Positions 11,827-21,237 of a stretch of DNA of 64,000 nt are shown here, piece after piece (positions within the stretch are counted from its first letter, which is position 1; each line of letters begins with the position of its first letter). The position numbers were made by a program, and so were the translations under genes. The DNA is taken from contig CM044959.1 of assembly GCA_024516035.1 (NCBI GenBank), positions 9,925,665-9,989,664 of the forward strand. The letters are read 5' to 3'. Origin of the DNA: Bactericera cockerelli. Its lineage: Eukaryota > Arthropoda > Insecta > Hemiptera > Triozidae. Below the pieces are notes generated by a model. That model saw only the letters and a list, made by a program, of their open reading frames with translations. It ran no database searches and was not told the DNA's origin.

Positions 11827-11866
11827 GGGGAGACCAGAAGAGGAAACGTTATGTCAAATGTCTTGC
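11827..11866 (-). pseudogene. Decoy exon-3 fragment 1 (left arm)
   Basis: About 40 bp resembling the first third of exon 3, still preceded by an AG acceptor and starting GCAAG. It encodes GKTFDIT and then loses frame through an internal deletion of about 8 bp before the CTTCTGGTCTCC block. It lies about 110 bp upstream (gene sense) of the intact exon copy and is separated from it by GGTTAGG-rich sequence. Confidence 0.7.
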
Positions 11867-12009
11867 CTGAGGAATGTATTAGAAATTGGGCTGCAATAGA
11901 ATGCATATCATCATTATACATAATTACATATACAATACATACATCGTATGGTTAATAAAAGGTTAGGTTAGGTTAGGTTGGGTTGGTTTGGGTTAGGTTC
12001 GGTTTGGTT

Positions 12010-12053
12010 GGGAAGACCAGAAGAGGAAAAAGAAACGTTGTCGAATGTCTTGC
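12010..12053 (-). pseudogene. Decoy exon-3 fragment 2 (left arm)
   Basis: A second partial copy of the exon-3 start with the CTCAG acceptor and GCAAG kept, encoding GKTFDN and then out of frame. The spacing of about 187 bp from fragment 1 shows that exon start, upstream intron and GGTTAGG tract were duplicated in tandem. Confidence 0.68.
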
Positions 12054-12114
12054 CTGAGGAAAATAATAGAAATTGGGCTGCTATCATCATTATCAAGGCA
12101 ACTGTCAATCGGGG

Positions 12115-12265
12115 ACCCCACTGTGTGCAACATTTTGCTTCGCAACGTTTCATGCTCCACTCTTTCTTTAGGATCAAATGAGGATTAAAATTAGGATTAA
12201 AATTCGAGACAAAACGTTGAGTAGATTTGAGCAACAAATGTTGCACTCAGAGAGATTCCAGTGTT
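12115..12265. mobile_element. Short relative of the element at 59848
   Basis: CCCCACTGTGTGCAACATTT at the left and AATGTTGCACTCAGAGAGAT at the right are the same termini; CAACGTTTCATG is also shared. The right arm lacks it. Confidence 0.6.
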
Positions 12266-12679
12266 TTAACTTTCCTTATCCTATAGAAATGGCGTTTTTT
12301 AAGCCCAGGGAGAGTTGTTTCTGTTACGAAACTTTTGAAAAAAAAAAAAAAAAAACTTTTGAAAGAAACTTTTGAGATGATAATAATTACAAATTTAACA
12401 TTTATTTTTAGCAAACTGTTACCGTTGAGTCGGCAGTGGCAGATTTGGACTTATTTTCGAGTGATAAGGAAAGTTGTGTGATGTCACCAGATTTTTGTTA
12501 TTGTCTTTTGGCCAGACAGAACTGGTACCGTATATCTATTTAATTGCCCGCAGCGAGACCGCTCAGAACATGATAATACCTACCTATTTAATTCATGTAA
12601 TAATTAAGAGATAAGGACTTGTTAATACATTAGTAGTTCATTGAATTTTAGAATTATATGGCCATCTTTTTTATTATTA

Positions 12680-13325
12680 ACAGGCGCGTCCGGTACTGAG
12701 GAGCTGTGGAACTGCAGCACTCCCTAACGAAAAGGAAAAAAAGAGTTTTTCTTGATGTCCTAGCTCATACACAAGGAAAATCATCACACATTTCTTGAAT
12801 AATTAATTCATAATTATTATGATTGGCCTGGTAAACCAACTCAAACTTCTTCTTCTTTCATTTTTCCTTTTCCCAAACCTACTTGGGGTTTGCAATGTTC
12901 AACCTCATGATTGAGAGGTTGGTTGGTTGTGGCACATATTTTACGGCTGGATGCCCTTCCTAAAACCAATGATTCAATTTGACTTTAACGTACTGATTAA
13001 GACGGGAGTGTTACACTCCATTTGTTGGGAATCGTACCAGCTACCCACATTAAGCTCACCCATCAGCCTGGGTAGAGCCGGAAATGCCAGCCTCACGTGT
13101 TTGGAGGGAACAGAATTTTCTTAGAAAAGTCTGCCCCAATAAGGAATCGAACTCGGGATCTCTGTACTACGGGCAGTAGTCATAACCATTACGCCACGGA
13201 GGCTGGTAAAACCAACTCAAACTTAATATAGGTACTAAAAGAGGGAGTCTTTAAATCCCATTTTAGTCTATTTGAAAGCTCCCCCAAAATATTTTCCCAC
13301 CGGCCGCGCCTGGTTCAAAGTGTCC
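12680..13325 (-). repeat. Dispersed GGCGCGGCCGG-ended repeat interrupted by a family C SINE
   Basis: Ends in CACCGGCCGCGCC; the internal part with TGGCCTGGTAAACCAACTCA also occurs at 17620-17877. It is the target of the SINE at 12849-13209. Mirrored at 42300-42470. Confidence 0.6.
12849..13209 (-). mobile_element. Family C SINE, full length, with 15-bp target duplication
   Basis: The flanking direct repeat AACCAACTCAAACTT is at 12834-12848 and 13210-13224. The tRNA-like head (CCTCCGTGGCGTAATGG, GAGTTCGAT), central CCCAGGCTGGGTGAG module and GAAGAAG tail are all present. In the right arm only the head remains (42463-42553). Confidence 0.85.
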
Positions 13326-13504
13326 TAATAGATCAGGATACTTACCATAAATTTAAATATTCTATAGTGTAGGGTGACCATTTTCATTATCAGGTATTTG
13401 TTGAGATAAAACCAAAAACTGATTGATGCTGATGATGTGTAAATATTGTGGCCTGTTTTATTGAACATCATGATTCCTTTCAAATAGGATTGATGTTCAC
13501 TGAA

Positions 13505-13637
13505 TTCAAGCTACGTCCAGGGAGGTTAGGACTTGGATGACTGACAATTCATATCGGAAACCTCGTATTACCGGGCCCACTCAGGCTGGGTGGGGTTAAT
13601 TTGAGTAGCTGGTTTGTGAGTTTCCAGCTAATGTAGC
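13505..13637 (+). mobile_element. Family H SINE, partial (left arm)
   Basis: CTACGTCCAGGGAGGTTAGG from the 5S-like head, then the central module. Mirrored at 42050-42195. The LINE composite is inserted at its end. Confidence 0.7.
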
Positions 13638-13639
13638 GT

Positions 13640-14545
13640 AGTTAAAATTGGATTGTCCTTTATATCTTCAGGTATCTCATTTAAAATTTTGCTACCTACG
13701 TATGAAAAATGTCTTTTTGTCAGTGATTTGTGTTTGAGTGTTTGTATCATTTGTCCAGTCTGTCTTGTGGTGTATGTGTTAGGGTTTATAGTCCAGGTAT
13801 GTTTTTTTCTTTATTGCGAAAGTACTTGTTTTGTAAATGTAAATGTCATCTAGTGTTGGAACGTTAAATAGTTCGTATAGTTGGTCAGTATGAAAAAGTC
13901 TGTCTTTTTTTAGTATAGTTCTGAGTAGTATATTTTGAGTCCTTCTAAGTTGAGTCTTTATATTTTCATACGCCCCTCCCCAAGCTGTGATACAATATTG
14001 TAAGAGTGATTGAACTAACGCGAAATATACTTCGCGAAGTAGTGTATCATTACAAACTTGGTTTAGGTTGTAGAAAACATAAGTCAAGTATCGCAGTTTG
14101 TTTTTAAGTGAAGTAATATGTGCTGTCCATTTTAAGTTTTCGTCAAGTGTAACACCTAAGTAACGTATGTTTGTCAGTTTTTGTAATGTTATTGTTTTGT
14201 TTTCAATGTCAGTTAATTGTATTGTTGATGTTAATGGCTGTCCTCTTTTGTCTGATGAAATAGTCATGTAATGAGACTTGGAAAGATTGATTTGTAGGGA
14301 CATTTGTAAATACCAGTTTTGAATGTTTGTCAGGTCAGTAGATGCGAGTCGGTGAGTCTCTTCCCAGTTATTTGATGAGTAGCATAGTACTGTGTCATCT
14401 GCATAGCAAAATACTTGACCCTTGCTTATTCCAGGAAGAGAATTAATAAAACAATTAAACAAACAAGGACCAAGTATTGTACCCTGCGGAATTGAAAAAG
14501 CACGACACTCTACACTCTCAGATAACTGAGAATTCAATTTCAGTT
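13640..14545 (-). pseudogene. Non-LTR retrotransposon reverse transcriptase, 3' part, broken
   Basis: The open frame 14582-13779 encodes the catalytic half of a LINE reverse transcriptase: IPQGTILGP, then YADDT, then NIRYLGVTLDENLKW and an RRTQN stretch. After an A-run near 13800 the frame shifts. The C-terminal tail then continues (RHFSYVGSKILNEIPEDIKD) to about 13645. It is 5'-truncated and joined upstream to a 38-bp-repeat element, so the start of the open frame is repeat sequence, not LINE. It is absent from the right arm, so it is a recent or segregating insertion or part of a composite one. Jockey-like by flavour; clade not established. Confidence 0.82.
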
Positions 14546-14642
14546 CTACCACTGTCTTTACAAGGAGGCTAATAATTGACAAGGGCCCCCAGAACCAAGC
14601 GAATGCTGGTCTACTCCCTGTTTATAGTCCCCCAGCCAGACT
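14535..14642 (+). repeat. 38-bp-repeat element joined to a LINE fragment
   Basis: Part of the leader and one unit are fused directly to the 5' side of the broken reverse transcriptase. The pair forms a composite insertion of about 1 kb absent from the right arm. Confidence 0.7.
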
Positions 14643-14929
14643 AATATGAAACATTCATCTTTAAAAAAACAGCATTCATCTCTGGATTGAAATTACAGGA
14701 ACAGAGAAGAGTCAAGAATCAGAGCTTGGGAGGTTCCTTGGCAAGAACTATAATTTGAGAACACCTAAGTGTTTCTCTTAATCGTTTGATTAAGAGTAGA
14801 ACAAATGGACCTGAATCATTTCAGAGGCAAGAGATACATCATCATTAAACCACTTCGGCGACTTATTTTTAAAGGGCCAGGTGAATCAAAGAGCACAAAA
14901 TATTTTGACTGAGAACCAATAACTCACGG

Positions 14930-15115
14930 AGTCACCGTGGCAGAGTGAGTTAGCGCGCTAGGCATTGCACGCACGGTGACCTGGGTTCGAATCCCAAACA
15001 GTGCATGAATTTTTCCTCATTAATTTGTGTTTGTGACAACATAATAATAAGACTCTGAGGATTAGGTGGTAGAAAATGCTTTGAGCATGAACCTCGCCTG
15101 GTGATTATTTATTAT
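14930..15115 (+). mobile_element. Recombinant SINE: family E head with family B tail (left arm)
   Basis: GTCACCGTGGCAGAGTGAGT through the B box GGGTTCGAATCCC is family E. From AGTGCATGAATTTTTCCTCA on it is family B. The right arm has both parents complete at 41405-41675 and 40968-41182, so about 0.5 kb was lost here. Confidence 0.8.
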
Positions 15116-15189
15116 TATCTGACCTCGTTGCAGGGTTTTCAGTGAAACCCTTACAATTAACACTGCGACCTAATTAGATCTATTGTGAC

Positions 15190-15330
15190 CAGTTGATTCT
15201 ATTCGGTTTTAACGTCCTGATTTGAGATAGTCAGGACGGGGGTTTTACCCTCCCATTCGCTGGGAATCGTACCAGCTACCCACATTAACCTCACCCAGCC
15301 TGGGTAGAGCCGGAAGTGCCTGGTGGTTAC
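15190..15330 (-). mobile_element. SINE central module fragment (left arm)
   Basis: Reversed GGTTAATGTGGGTAGCTGG module, joined at 15330 directly to a family B tail (GGTGGTTACCTTCCACTAA). Confidence 0.7.
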
Positions 15331-16269
15331 CTTCCACTAAAAAAGTATTACTATTATTTTTAAGATGCATGTTTACGACTAGAACTATTTCATTTAAGTC
15401 ATTGAACACACAACAGTAGTTACTAGTGACTAGGCAGTCGCGGATGTGTATAGAGGAAACTCCTTGAAATATGAGATACAAAGACCTAGTATTGTTTCGA
15501 GTCAATGGACAACTACTTAAATAAGTACTAGTTTGTACATTATACTATTATACATACTACTACATTATACGTACTTACTAATACTTTACTTTGTTTTACT
15601 CTTATAACAGTTATAACTGTTCTACAACCGTTGTTATTATTATTGTTGTTCTTGTTTGGGTATTTGTATTTGTTGTTGTAGCCTGAGATGTGCCATTTCA
15701 AATGCAAAATGCTTTTTAAAAAACCCGTTTGAAAATCAAAATTTTACATTTTTCAATTAGTTTTTTCACACGCTTTTGAAGATAGATTTTCAAAAAATAA
15801 ACCAGTGAATAGAGTAACCAGCAGGTTACCAGGTGTTACTACTGTTACTTGTAACCACGAAGGTAAGGTACCCTGTATACTTGTATAGTGTTAATATGGT
15901 GTTGTAAAATTCACGAACATATATTCTGGTTCCCTCTGTATACAGTTCCACATTTGATCCAAAAAAAGTTCGATCAGACGAGAGATCAAACGCTGAGAAC
16001 CGTAATCAATAACCTATGATAAAGTTGATACATGGTTCGGAAACGTTCTAGTCATTGTAAAGTGATGATAACATACGTCGAGCAAATGATTGTTTTCTAA
16101 TGATAAGGTTGCCAAGGTAACGATTATAGAATCCCGAGACTGTTCTAATGGACCTACATTTATTGATTTGGATTAGGATCAAGTCCTTGATGGAAACGTT
16201 TCACTTGGTACCTACTAATTTTGGGATAAACTTTGTGGTTGTGGTAAATCCTTCTTTTTAAAAAAAGAA

Positions 16270-16552
16270 GAAAAAGATGAGTGTTTTACAGCCTTTTTTA
16301 TTTCGTAGCCATGAAACAGGAGCAACTGTAGACGCTTTTGGTCTGTGTTGTAGCTTATCCATCCCGTAGTATGCCTCCCCAGTGATGGGCGAGAAGTGAC
16401 ACAGTACTTCCCATTTAGGTGCTGGGTCAACACGAGCGCACCGGAAGGTATCCCTTACAAACAACTGTAACCAAATTAAGAATACAATTTTTTGTCGGCA
16501 CGGGGGATCGAACTCGGGGTTAAGCGAGTGCTTAATCACTGAGCTAATCGCT
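16270..16552 (-). mobile_element. Family F SINE, uninterrupted (left arm)
   Basis: This is the empty-site copy for the foldback insertion; the target GCGTCTACA lies near 16329 on the minus strand. Confidence 0.8.
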
Positions 16553-16917
16553 TAACCCTTCAGAAATGCCTTTAAATACTATATGTCATCAAGAAATTCA
16601 AGATTTTCTGTCTAATTATTAGTAGGAGCAGTATAGGTGAATGTAATCTGCGGTTTTGATTCATCCAAAGTTGGGATGTGGCACCATACAGGACCTAACT
16701 ATATGAGAGGGATGTGATGACCGCAGTCAGGATGTGATGACCGCAGTCAGGATGTGGCAGTCTCACGATCAGGTCAAGTTAACCGCAATCAGTATTTTCT
16801 GGTCTAACCAATGAGTAACCAGAAGGTTACAGAAGCTCAGAAACAAGTTTCTACACATTGACACCTCGGAGAAACATTGGCACCTCAAACATTAGTATAA
16901 GAACATAACATCAAATA

Positions 16918-17150
16918 GCCTGATAATCCAGGTAACGTAAGGATCCGTTGGTTCGAATCCCATCCAGTGCTTGTTTTCTCCTCATATATTTGAGTTTTAT
17001 TTCATAGCAATGCTAGTGCAACAAACGCTTGTGGTCTCTCTGTAGCATATATACATATAAATAAGAATCTGAGGGTTAGGTGGTAGAAAATACTTTGAGC
17101 ATTAACTTCGCCTGGTGGTTACCTTCCACTAAAGAGTGTTACAATTATTA
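16918..17150 (+). mobile_element. Family B SINE with inserted family F tail (left arm)
   Basis: Family B on both sides of a segment of about 60 bp (ATTTCATAGCAATGCTAGTG ... TGTGGTCTC) derived from family F. Confidence 0.65.
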
Positions 17151-17156
17151 TTATCG

Positions 17157-17265
17157 AACCAACGGATCCCTGCCTAGCACGTTAACCACTTGACTAATAG
17201 TGCATATAACTTCGTTGATCTTACGAGTACCGGTGTATTCAACGCGCTATCGACGCTGGCAAAGA
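17157..17265 (-). mobile_element. Family B/H junction (left arm)
   Basis: Allelic mirror of 31630-31755. Confidence 0.66.
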
Positions 17266-17289
17266 CCATCTTACATCTCACTTTTTTTT

Positions 17290-17460
17290 TAAAAAGGTAA
17301 GTGTTCCCCGGAACCGCTTTCGCATTTCTTCAGGGCATGCCATTCCGGAAACGGAAAATTTCGATCAGATTCCGCGCCGGACGGGATTTGAACCCACAAC
17401 TCCTGGTCAGTAATCATTGTAATCCATGCTCTTAACCACTGAGGGACGGAGGTCGGCAAC
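17290..17460 (-). mobile_element. Family G SINE (left arm)
   Basis: Head with CTCTTAACCACTGAGGGACG and GGATTTGAACCCACAAC; body CATTCCGGAAACGGAAAATT. Confidence 0.78.
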
Positions 17461-17619
17461 TCTTACATCTCACTAGTATTAGATTAATACCTCTTACTAT
17501 AGGTACTAATCTAAGAACAAAATCTGTACAAATCGTGTTTTGACCAAAGCGAAAGGATGGCATGCGTAATTATCAAATTATGTGCGCTAATTGGTAATGA
17601 GCACTTATACACGAGACGT

Positions 17620-17877
17620 GGCCGGTGATTACCAGCCGCAGAACTGCAGCACCCCCAGACAAAAAATAATAGGAGATGATTTTCTCGAGTAGTAGCTCGT
17701 ACACAAAATTGAAAAATTCAACATATTTTTAGAAAAAACAATGAGTAATTAATACGATTGGCATGGTAAACAAACTCAAACTCTTTAGATACTGAAAGAG
17801 CGACTCTATAAATTATATTTTAGTACGGTTTATGCCGCAACACCCCCAAATCATTTTCCCACCGGCCGCGCCTGATC
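17620..17877 (-). repeat. Second copy of the GGCGCGGCCGG-ended repeat (left arm only)
   Basis: GACGTGGCCGGTGATTACCA at one end, CACCGGCCGCGCCTG at the other. In the right arm the flanks are joined without it (about 31300). Confidence 0.6.
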
Positions 17878-17971
17878 ATACACTTTTAATACCAAATAGG
17901 AAGAAATATAAAATCTCTATGGAGAAGACCCATAGTCTTTTGTGATAATTATGTGTTTTTTTTTTTTTTTG

Positions 17972-18071
17972 NNNNNNNNNNNNNNNNNNNNNNNNNNNNN
18001 NNNNNNNNNNNNNNNNNNNNNNNNNNNNNNNNNNNNNNNNNNNNNNNNNNNNNNNNNNNNNNNNNNNNNNN
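17972..18071. other. Assembly gap of exactly 100 N
   Basis: A round 100-base run, the usual placeholder for a scaffold join of unknown length. It lies exactly where the left arm ends in poly-T and where the single-copy centre begins with a hairpin. Confidence 0.97.
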
Positions 18072-18140
18072 TCCGACATTGAAGGAACCAAAAGGTCTGT
18101 TGTAATCGTCTGTCGTAATCTTAGTTCCTTCAGTGTCGGA
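18072..18140. repeat. 18-bp imperfect inverted repeat at the gap edge
   Basis: TCCGACATTGAAGGAACC at 18072-18089 mirrors 18123-18140 with two mismatches. The gap begins at its first base, so the hairpin may have ended the contig. A related sequence lies at 18398-18470. Confidence 0.8.
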
Positions 18141-18263
18141 TATGACTGCATGCCGCCATCTATAACATTCAATATTATTTGCAAGAAGAATATAAAAAGA
18201 TTTAGGGCGCGCGTAACTTAGTAATAATTACAAAAAAAAATATTTTACAAATAGTATACAATT

Positions 18264-18373
18264 ATATAATAATAATTCCGTGTCCGTGAGATAGGTATTG
18301 ATACCTAAATCACGGTGGTGAGAGGATTATATGGACGCCCAAATCCAATGTCTAGGCTCCTTTCATGTCCATA
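18264..18373 (+). repeat. Dispersed 104-bp repeat, copy 1
   Basis: It shares nearly all its bases with 29621-29724, including AATTCCGTGTCCGTGAG and a central AGGTATTGATACCT palindrome. Confidence 0.85.
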
Positions 18374-19340
18374 GTATACAATTGATCACAAGCTAGATTA
18401 CGACAGACCTTGGTTCCTTGACATTCGTATATAATATATATATGACTGCGTCCCGCCAGGTTTAAAGCAATAATCTTTTAGGGCGATCCGAATTTCGTTG
18501 AAACAAAATTCGATTTCGACAATTTTAAATTTATGCACAAAAATAGACCAAGTGCCATGCGCGATCTTCAAAACATTAATCTCAGCGACTTCACTTTACC
18601 TCATCGCCCTCATCGGCAAGTTAACAGATGAAGAAATATAAAAAAAAAAATGAAGCTGGGAAGCAATGACTGTAGTAAGGTAAAAGAGAAAAAGGGATAG
18701 TTTAATGAGAATTAAAAATGAATTATTCTAGAGAATTTTTCGTAAATAATGTTTATGGTTGTTTGTTGAACCCTGTTGAATAATCAAATTCGTTGTTTAT
18801 TTCTATAGAGTAAAGATTATTATATTTAATTATTTGACAAATGATCAAACACCAAATACGCCTCAATTTCACATAGTGAAGGTTTTTTTTTAAATTACCG
18901 CCACAATTTTGTTTATATTCTTGCCAATCCCTGAATTTGCAAAAAGTAAGCGTATTTCGAGCGAAACGCTGATTTTGAGGTTAAGTGAAGAACCCATCAT
19001 AAGTATTATTATTAAATAGATCTCAATTAATTTGTAGTATAAAATAGTTTCTAATATGTACCTCGGGTGTTTGCCTTCCACTAAAGAGTGTAATCATTAT
19101 TATTAAATAGATATCATTTAACCTACCTCGTCTTATGGTTACCTTCCACTAATTAGTTTAATTGTTATTATTATTAAATAGATCATTTAATTTGTAGTAT
19201 AAAATAGTTTTAAATACCTTCCACTAAAGAGTGTAATTATTATATTTATTCACGTTCGACCAATACACGTTTGGGTATCTTAAGATGTAAAATCCATTTA
19301 CATTAATGAATTCATATTTACTTATTATTTATTAATTGAC
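18374..19340 (+). other. Upstream single-copy AT-rich region
   Basis: Apart from three tail fragments of family B (CCTTCCACTAAAGAGTGTAA near 19075, 19145, 19215) I see no gene, exon or RNA here. Confidence 0.5.
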
Positions 19341-19384
19341 ATTTATATATTAAGATAATAATAAAGACATATTATGTGTTTTAT

Positions 19385-19640
19385 TTCTGTGAGACTGGCA
19401 TTTCCGGCCCTACCCAGGCTGGGTGAGGTTAATGTGCGTAGCTGGTATGATTCCCAGCGAATGGAGGATAAAACCGCCGTCCTAATCCAGGACGTTAAAT
19501 CAAATAGAATCGTTGGCGTTAGGGAGGGCATCCAGCCGTAAAAATGTGCCAAAACCAACCAACCTCAACCATGAGGTTGAACAACGTCGACCCTGCTTGA
19601 GCGTTATAAGACAGAGTAAAAGTTGAAGAAGAAGATGTGT
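19385..19640 (+). mobile_element. Family C SINE, 5'-truncated
   Basis: Starts in the central module and runs to the GAAGAAGAAG tail. Confidence 0.8.
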
Positions 19641-19954
19641 TTTACTTCTGTATAAGGGATTTTTATTTCTGATCAAGGGTACTATATTGAAGCCTCTTGA
19701 ATGAGCTGTTATTTATCTAGTTCCAAGTATAGGGCAGAATAATTCCTTATCAGTGTGGAACTAGCTGCTGCTGATAAGCAAAGGCCATAGTTCATATTCG
19801 CTTCAGAGATGAAACGGAAGTTCTCTATAATATGTTGTATTCGGTGTGTTGTATTGTAATGTTTTCTATCGGGACTCCTCTGTCAGGGGCGAACACCCAG
19901 AATTAGTAGAAATAATAATAATAGAAGAAGAAAGGAGAAGAAGAAAAGTTATCA

Positions 19955-20090
19955 TATTTGTGTTAATCACGATGTGATGTACAGTTAGTCATACTCACCT
20001 TACTAAATTTATGCTTAACTTGGGACTTGAACCACCGACCTCCATGTTACAAGTCTGCCGCCTTATCGATTGAGCTACTGAGGTCGAAAG
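19955..20090 (-). mobile_element. Family D SINE upstream of LanB2
   Basis: ACTTGAACCACCGACCTCCA and GTCTGCCGCCTTATCGATTG; complete tRNA-like head. Confidence 0.78.
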
Positions 20091-20529
20091 TAATAATAAT
20101 AAATCATTTGTTTTATTTTTCATTTTTTTTTTCACAGAGGACCCCATCCTAAGCCAATTTTAGTGGGAAGAGCAGAATTATAGGACTTTTTTTTACCATT
20201 TAATATACCGTATGTCTTGTTTTGTCCATAATTTCTCCATTGGTTGCTGGTCACATTAAAGCAGCTACTCATTCCTCCTCACGAGGTATGACCAGGGCCA
20301 CGAACCCCCTACTTACCCTAAACCTAGTTTCGGTTAGTAGCTTCAATAATTAAATATCAAATTTTAGTCCCAGGGCTGTATAATTGTAAGTGAAAATATC
20401 TGGTGTAAACATCACACGACTTTCCTTATCCACGAAAAGAAGTCGAATTCCGCCAGTAGTGACTCAACGATAACAGCTAGTGGATTTGGACTCTTTTTCA
20501 CAAAGACTTTTCATTACCACATTATCCGT

Positions 20530-20738
20530 CTGTTCCAGTAGCTCAGTGGTAAAGGCGGCACTCTGTGAATCCAGAGATTCCAGAGGTCGTGGGCTCGAAA
20601 CACAGCCGGGACAAGACAAGTTATCCTCCCATTTGGGATTTTTACCACATAATAATACGTCTTAGGCTTACTGCTGGAATAATGGGACTTTAATAGTTCT
20701 ATAATCGGGCAGTATAAATAAGGCGTTAATATTATCAT
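20530..20738 (+). mobile_element. Family A SINE upstream of LanB2
   Basis: TAGCTCAGTGGTAAAGGCGG head, then TTGGGATTTTTACCACATAA and TGCTGGAATAATGGGACTTT, ending in TAAATAAGGCG. It ends about 110 bp before the CT tract of the promoter region. Confidence 0.82.
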
Positions 20739-20836
20739 ACGCACTTGTAATATTTTAAAATACTTCATAGAACGCCGAAGCACGTGTTTATAATGTACAC
20801 AATTTACATATTTATTATATGCATTACCCCCTCCAC

Positions 20837-20844
<8 letters not shown>

Positions 20845-20875
<31 letters not shown>

Positions 20876-20932
20876 CGCCCCCCCTCTCTCTCTCTCTCTC
20901 TCTCTCCCTCTCTCCCCCTCTCTCTATCCCTT
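20845..20932 (+). repeat. (CT)n microsatellite upstream of LanB2
   Basis: Interrupted CT dinucleotides with short C-runs, 170-255 bp before the start codon. Confidence 0.93.
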
Positions 20933-21099
20933 TTGTTGACGCTCCAGAGAGGGAACGCGGGAGAGAGAAGAGGGGAGGGGAGGGGATGGGATAGGAAAAA
21001 AAAAATGAGAAAATTTCGAAGCTCGCGCCTGAGAGAGCGATCGAGGAGCGGCTCTCAGTTTGTGATTGAGTCTCAGTTTGTGATTGAGTCTTGCCCAAC
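20845..21099 (+). promoter_or_regulatory. LanB2 promoter-proximal region and 5' leader
   Basis: A CT-rich tract (about 20845-20930) of the kind bound by GAGA-type factors in insects lies 170-255 bp before the start codon. A purine-rich, GC-richer stretch follows. A perfect 18-bp tandem duplication (21054-21071 and 21072-21089) places a TCAGT arthropod-type initiator at 21055-21059 and at 21073-21077. No TATA box is apparent. The start site is inferred, not shown. Confidence 0.45.
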
Positions 21100-21237
21100 A
21101 TGGCTTGGGCCCGCGTGACGATATTGTGCGTGCTCGCGTGCGTGCTGTGTTTGTGCGTGCCGACCGTGCGAGGCCAATCGGCCCAGTCCTATCTGGTGGG
21201 AGGAACGCCCTGTTACGATGCCTACGGAAAGCCTCAG
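21100..21237 (+). CDS. LanB2: LanB2 coding exon 1: signal peptide and start of mature chain
   Basis: Forty-six codons from an ATG in a good eukaryotic context (CAAC before, G after) to CAG, followed by a GTGAGG donor. Residues 4-25 form a hydrophobic, cysteine- and valine-rich core ending in VRG, with probable cleavage before QSAQS. The exon ends in CYDAYGKPQ and joins in phase 0 to RCIPPF of exon 2, matching the GGRPQRC-type junction of laminin gamma chains. An in-frame TTG lies three codons upstream, but no in-frame ATG is nearby, so this ATG is the start. The strong GC bias of the exon contrasts with the AT-rich surroundings. Confidence 0.93.

Larger units (their letters stand above)
1..17971 (-). 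repeat. Left arm of a giant inverted repeat (probable alternative haplotype)
   Basis: Read on the minus strand, this segment follows the order of 31155-49773. It starts at position 1 (GTATTCAACGTG, mirroring 49762-49773) and runs through the satellite, exons 4 and 3, family E, F, B and G SINEs and a final poly-T next to the N gap. Non-coding identity looks like roughly 90 % with many indels. The arm is open at the window edge, so the copy probably continues to the left. Confidence 0.88.

Noticed and set aside
11785..12010. GGTTAGG runs as an internal telomere repeat (insect TTAGG)
   Set aside because: At most three clean units mixed with GGTTGGG and GGTTCGG; too short and irregular for a telomeric tract.
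20531..20600. tRNA gene (A-box TAGCTCAGTGG, B-box-like sequence)
   Set aside because: No convincing cloverleaf; the same head recurs many times followed by identical non-tRNA bodies, so it is a SINE head. The same applies to families B-G.
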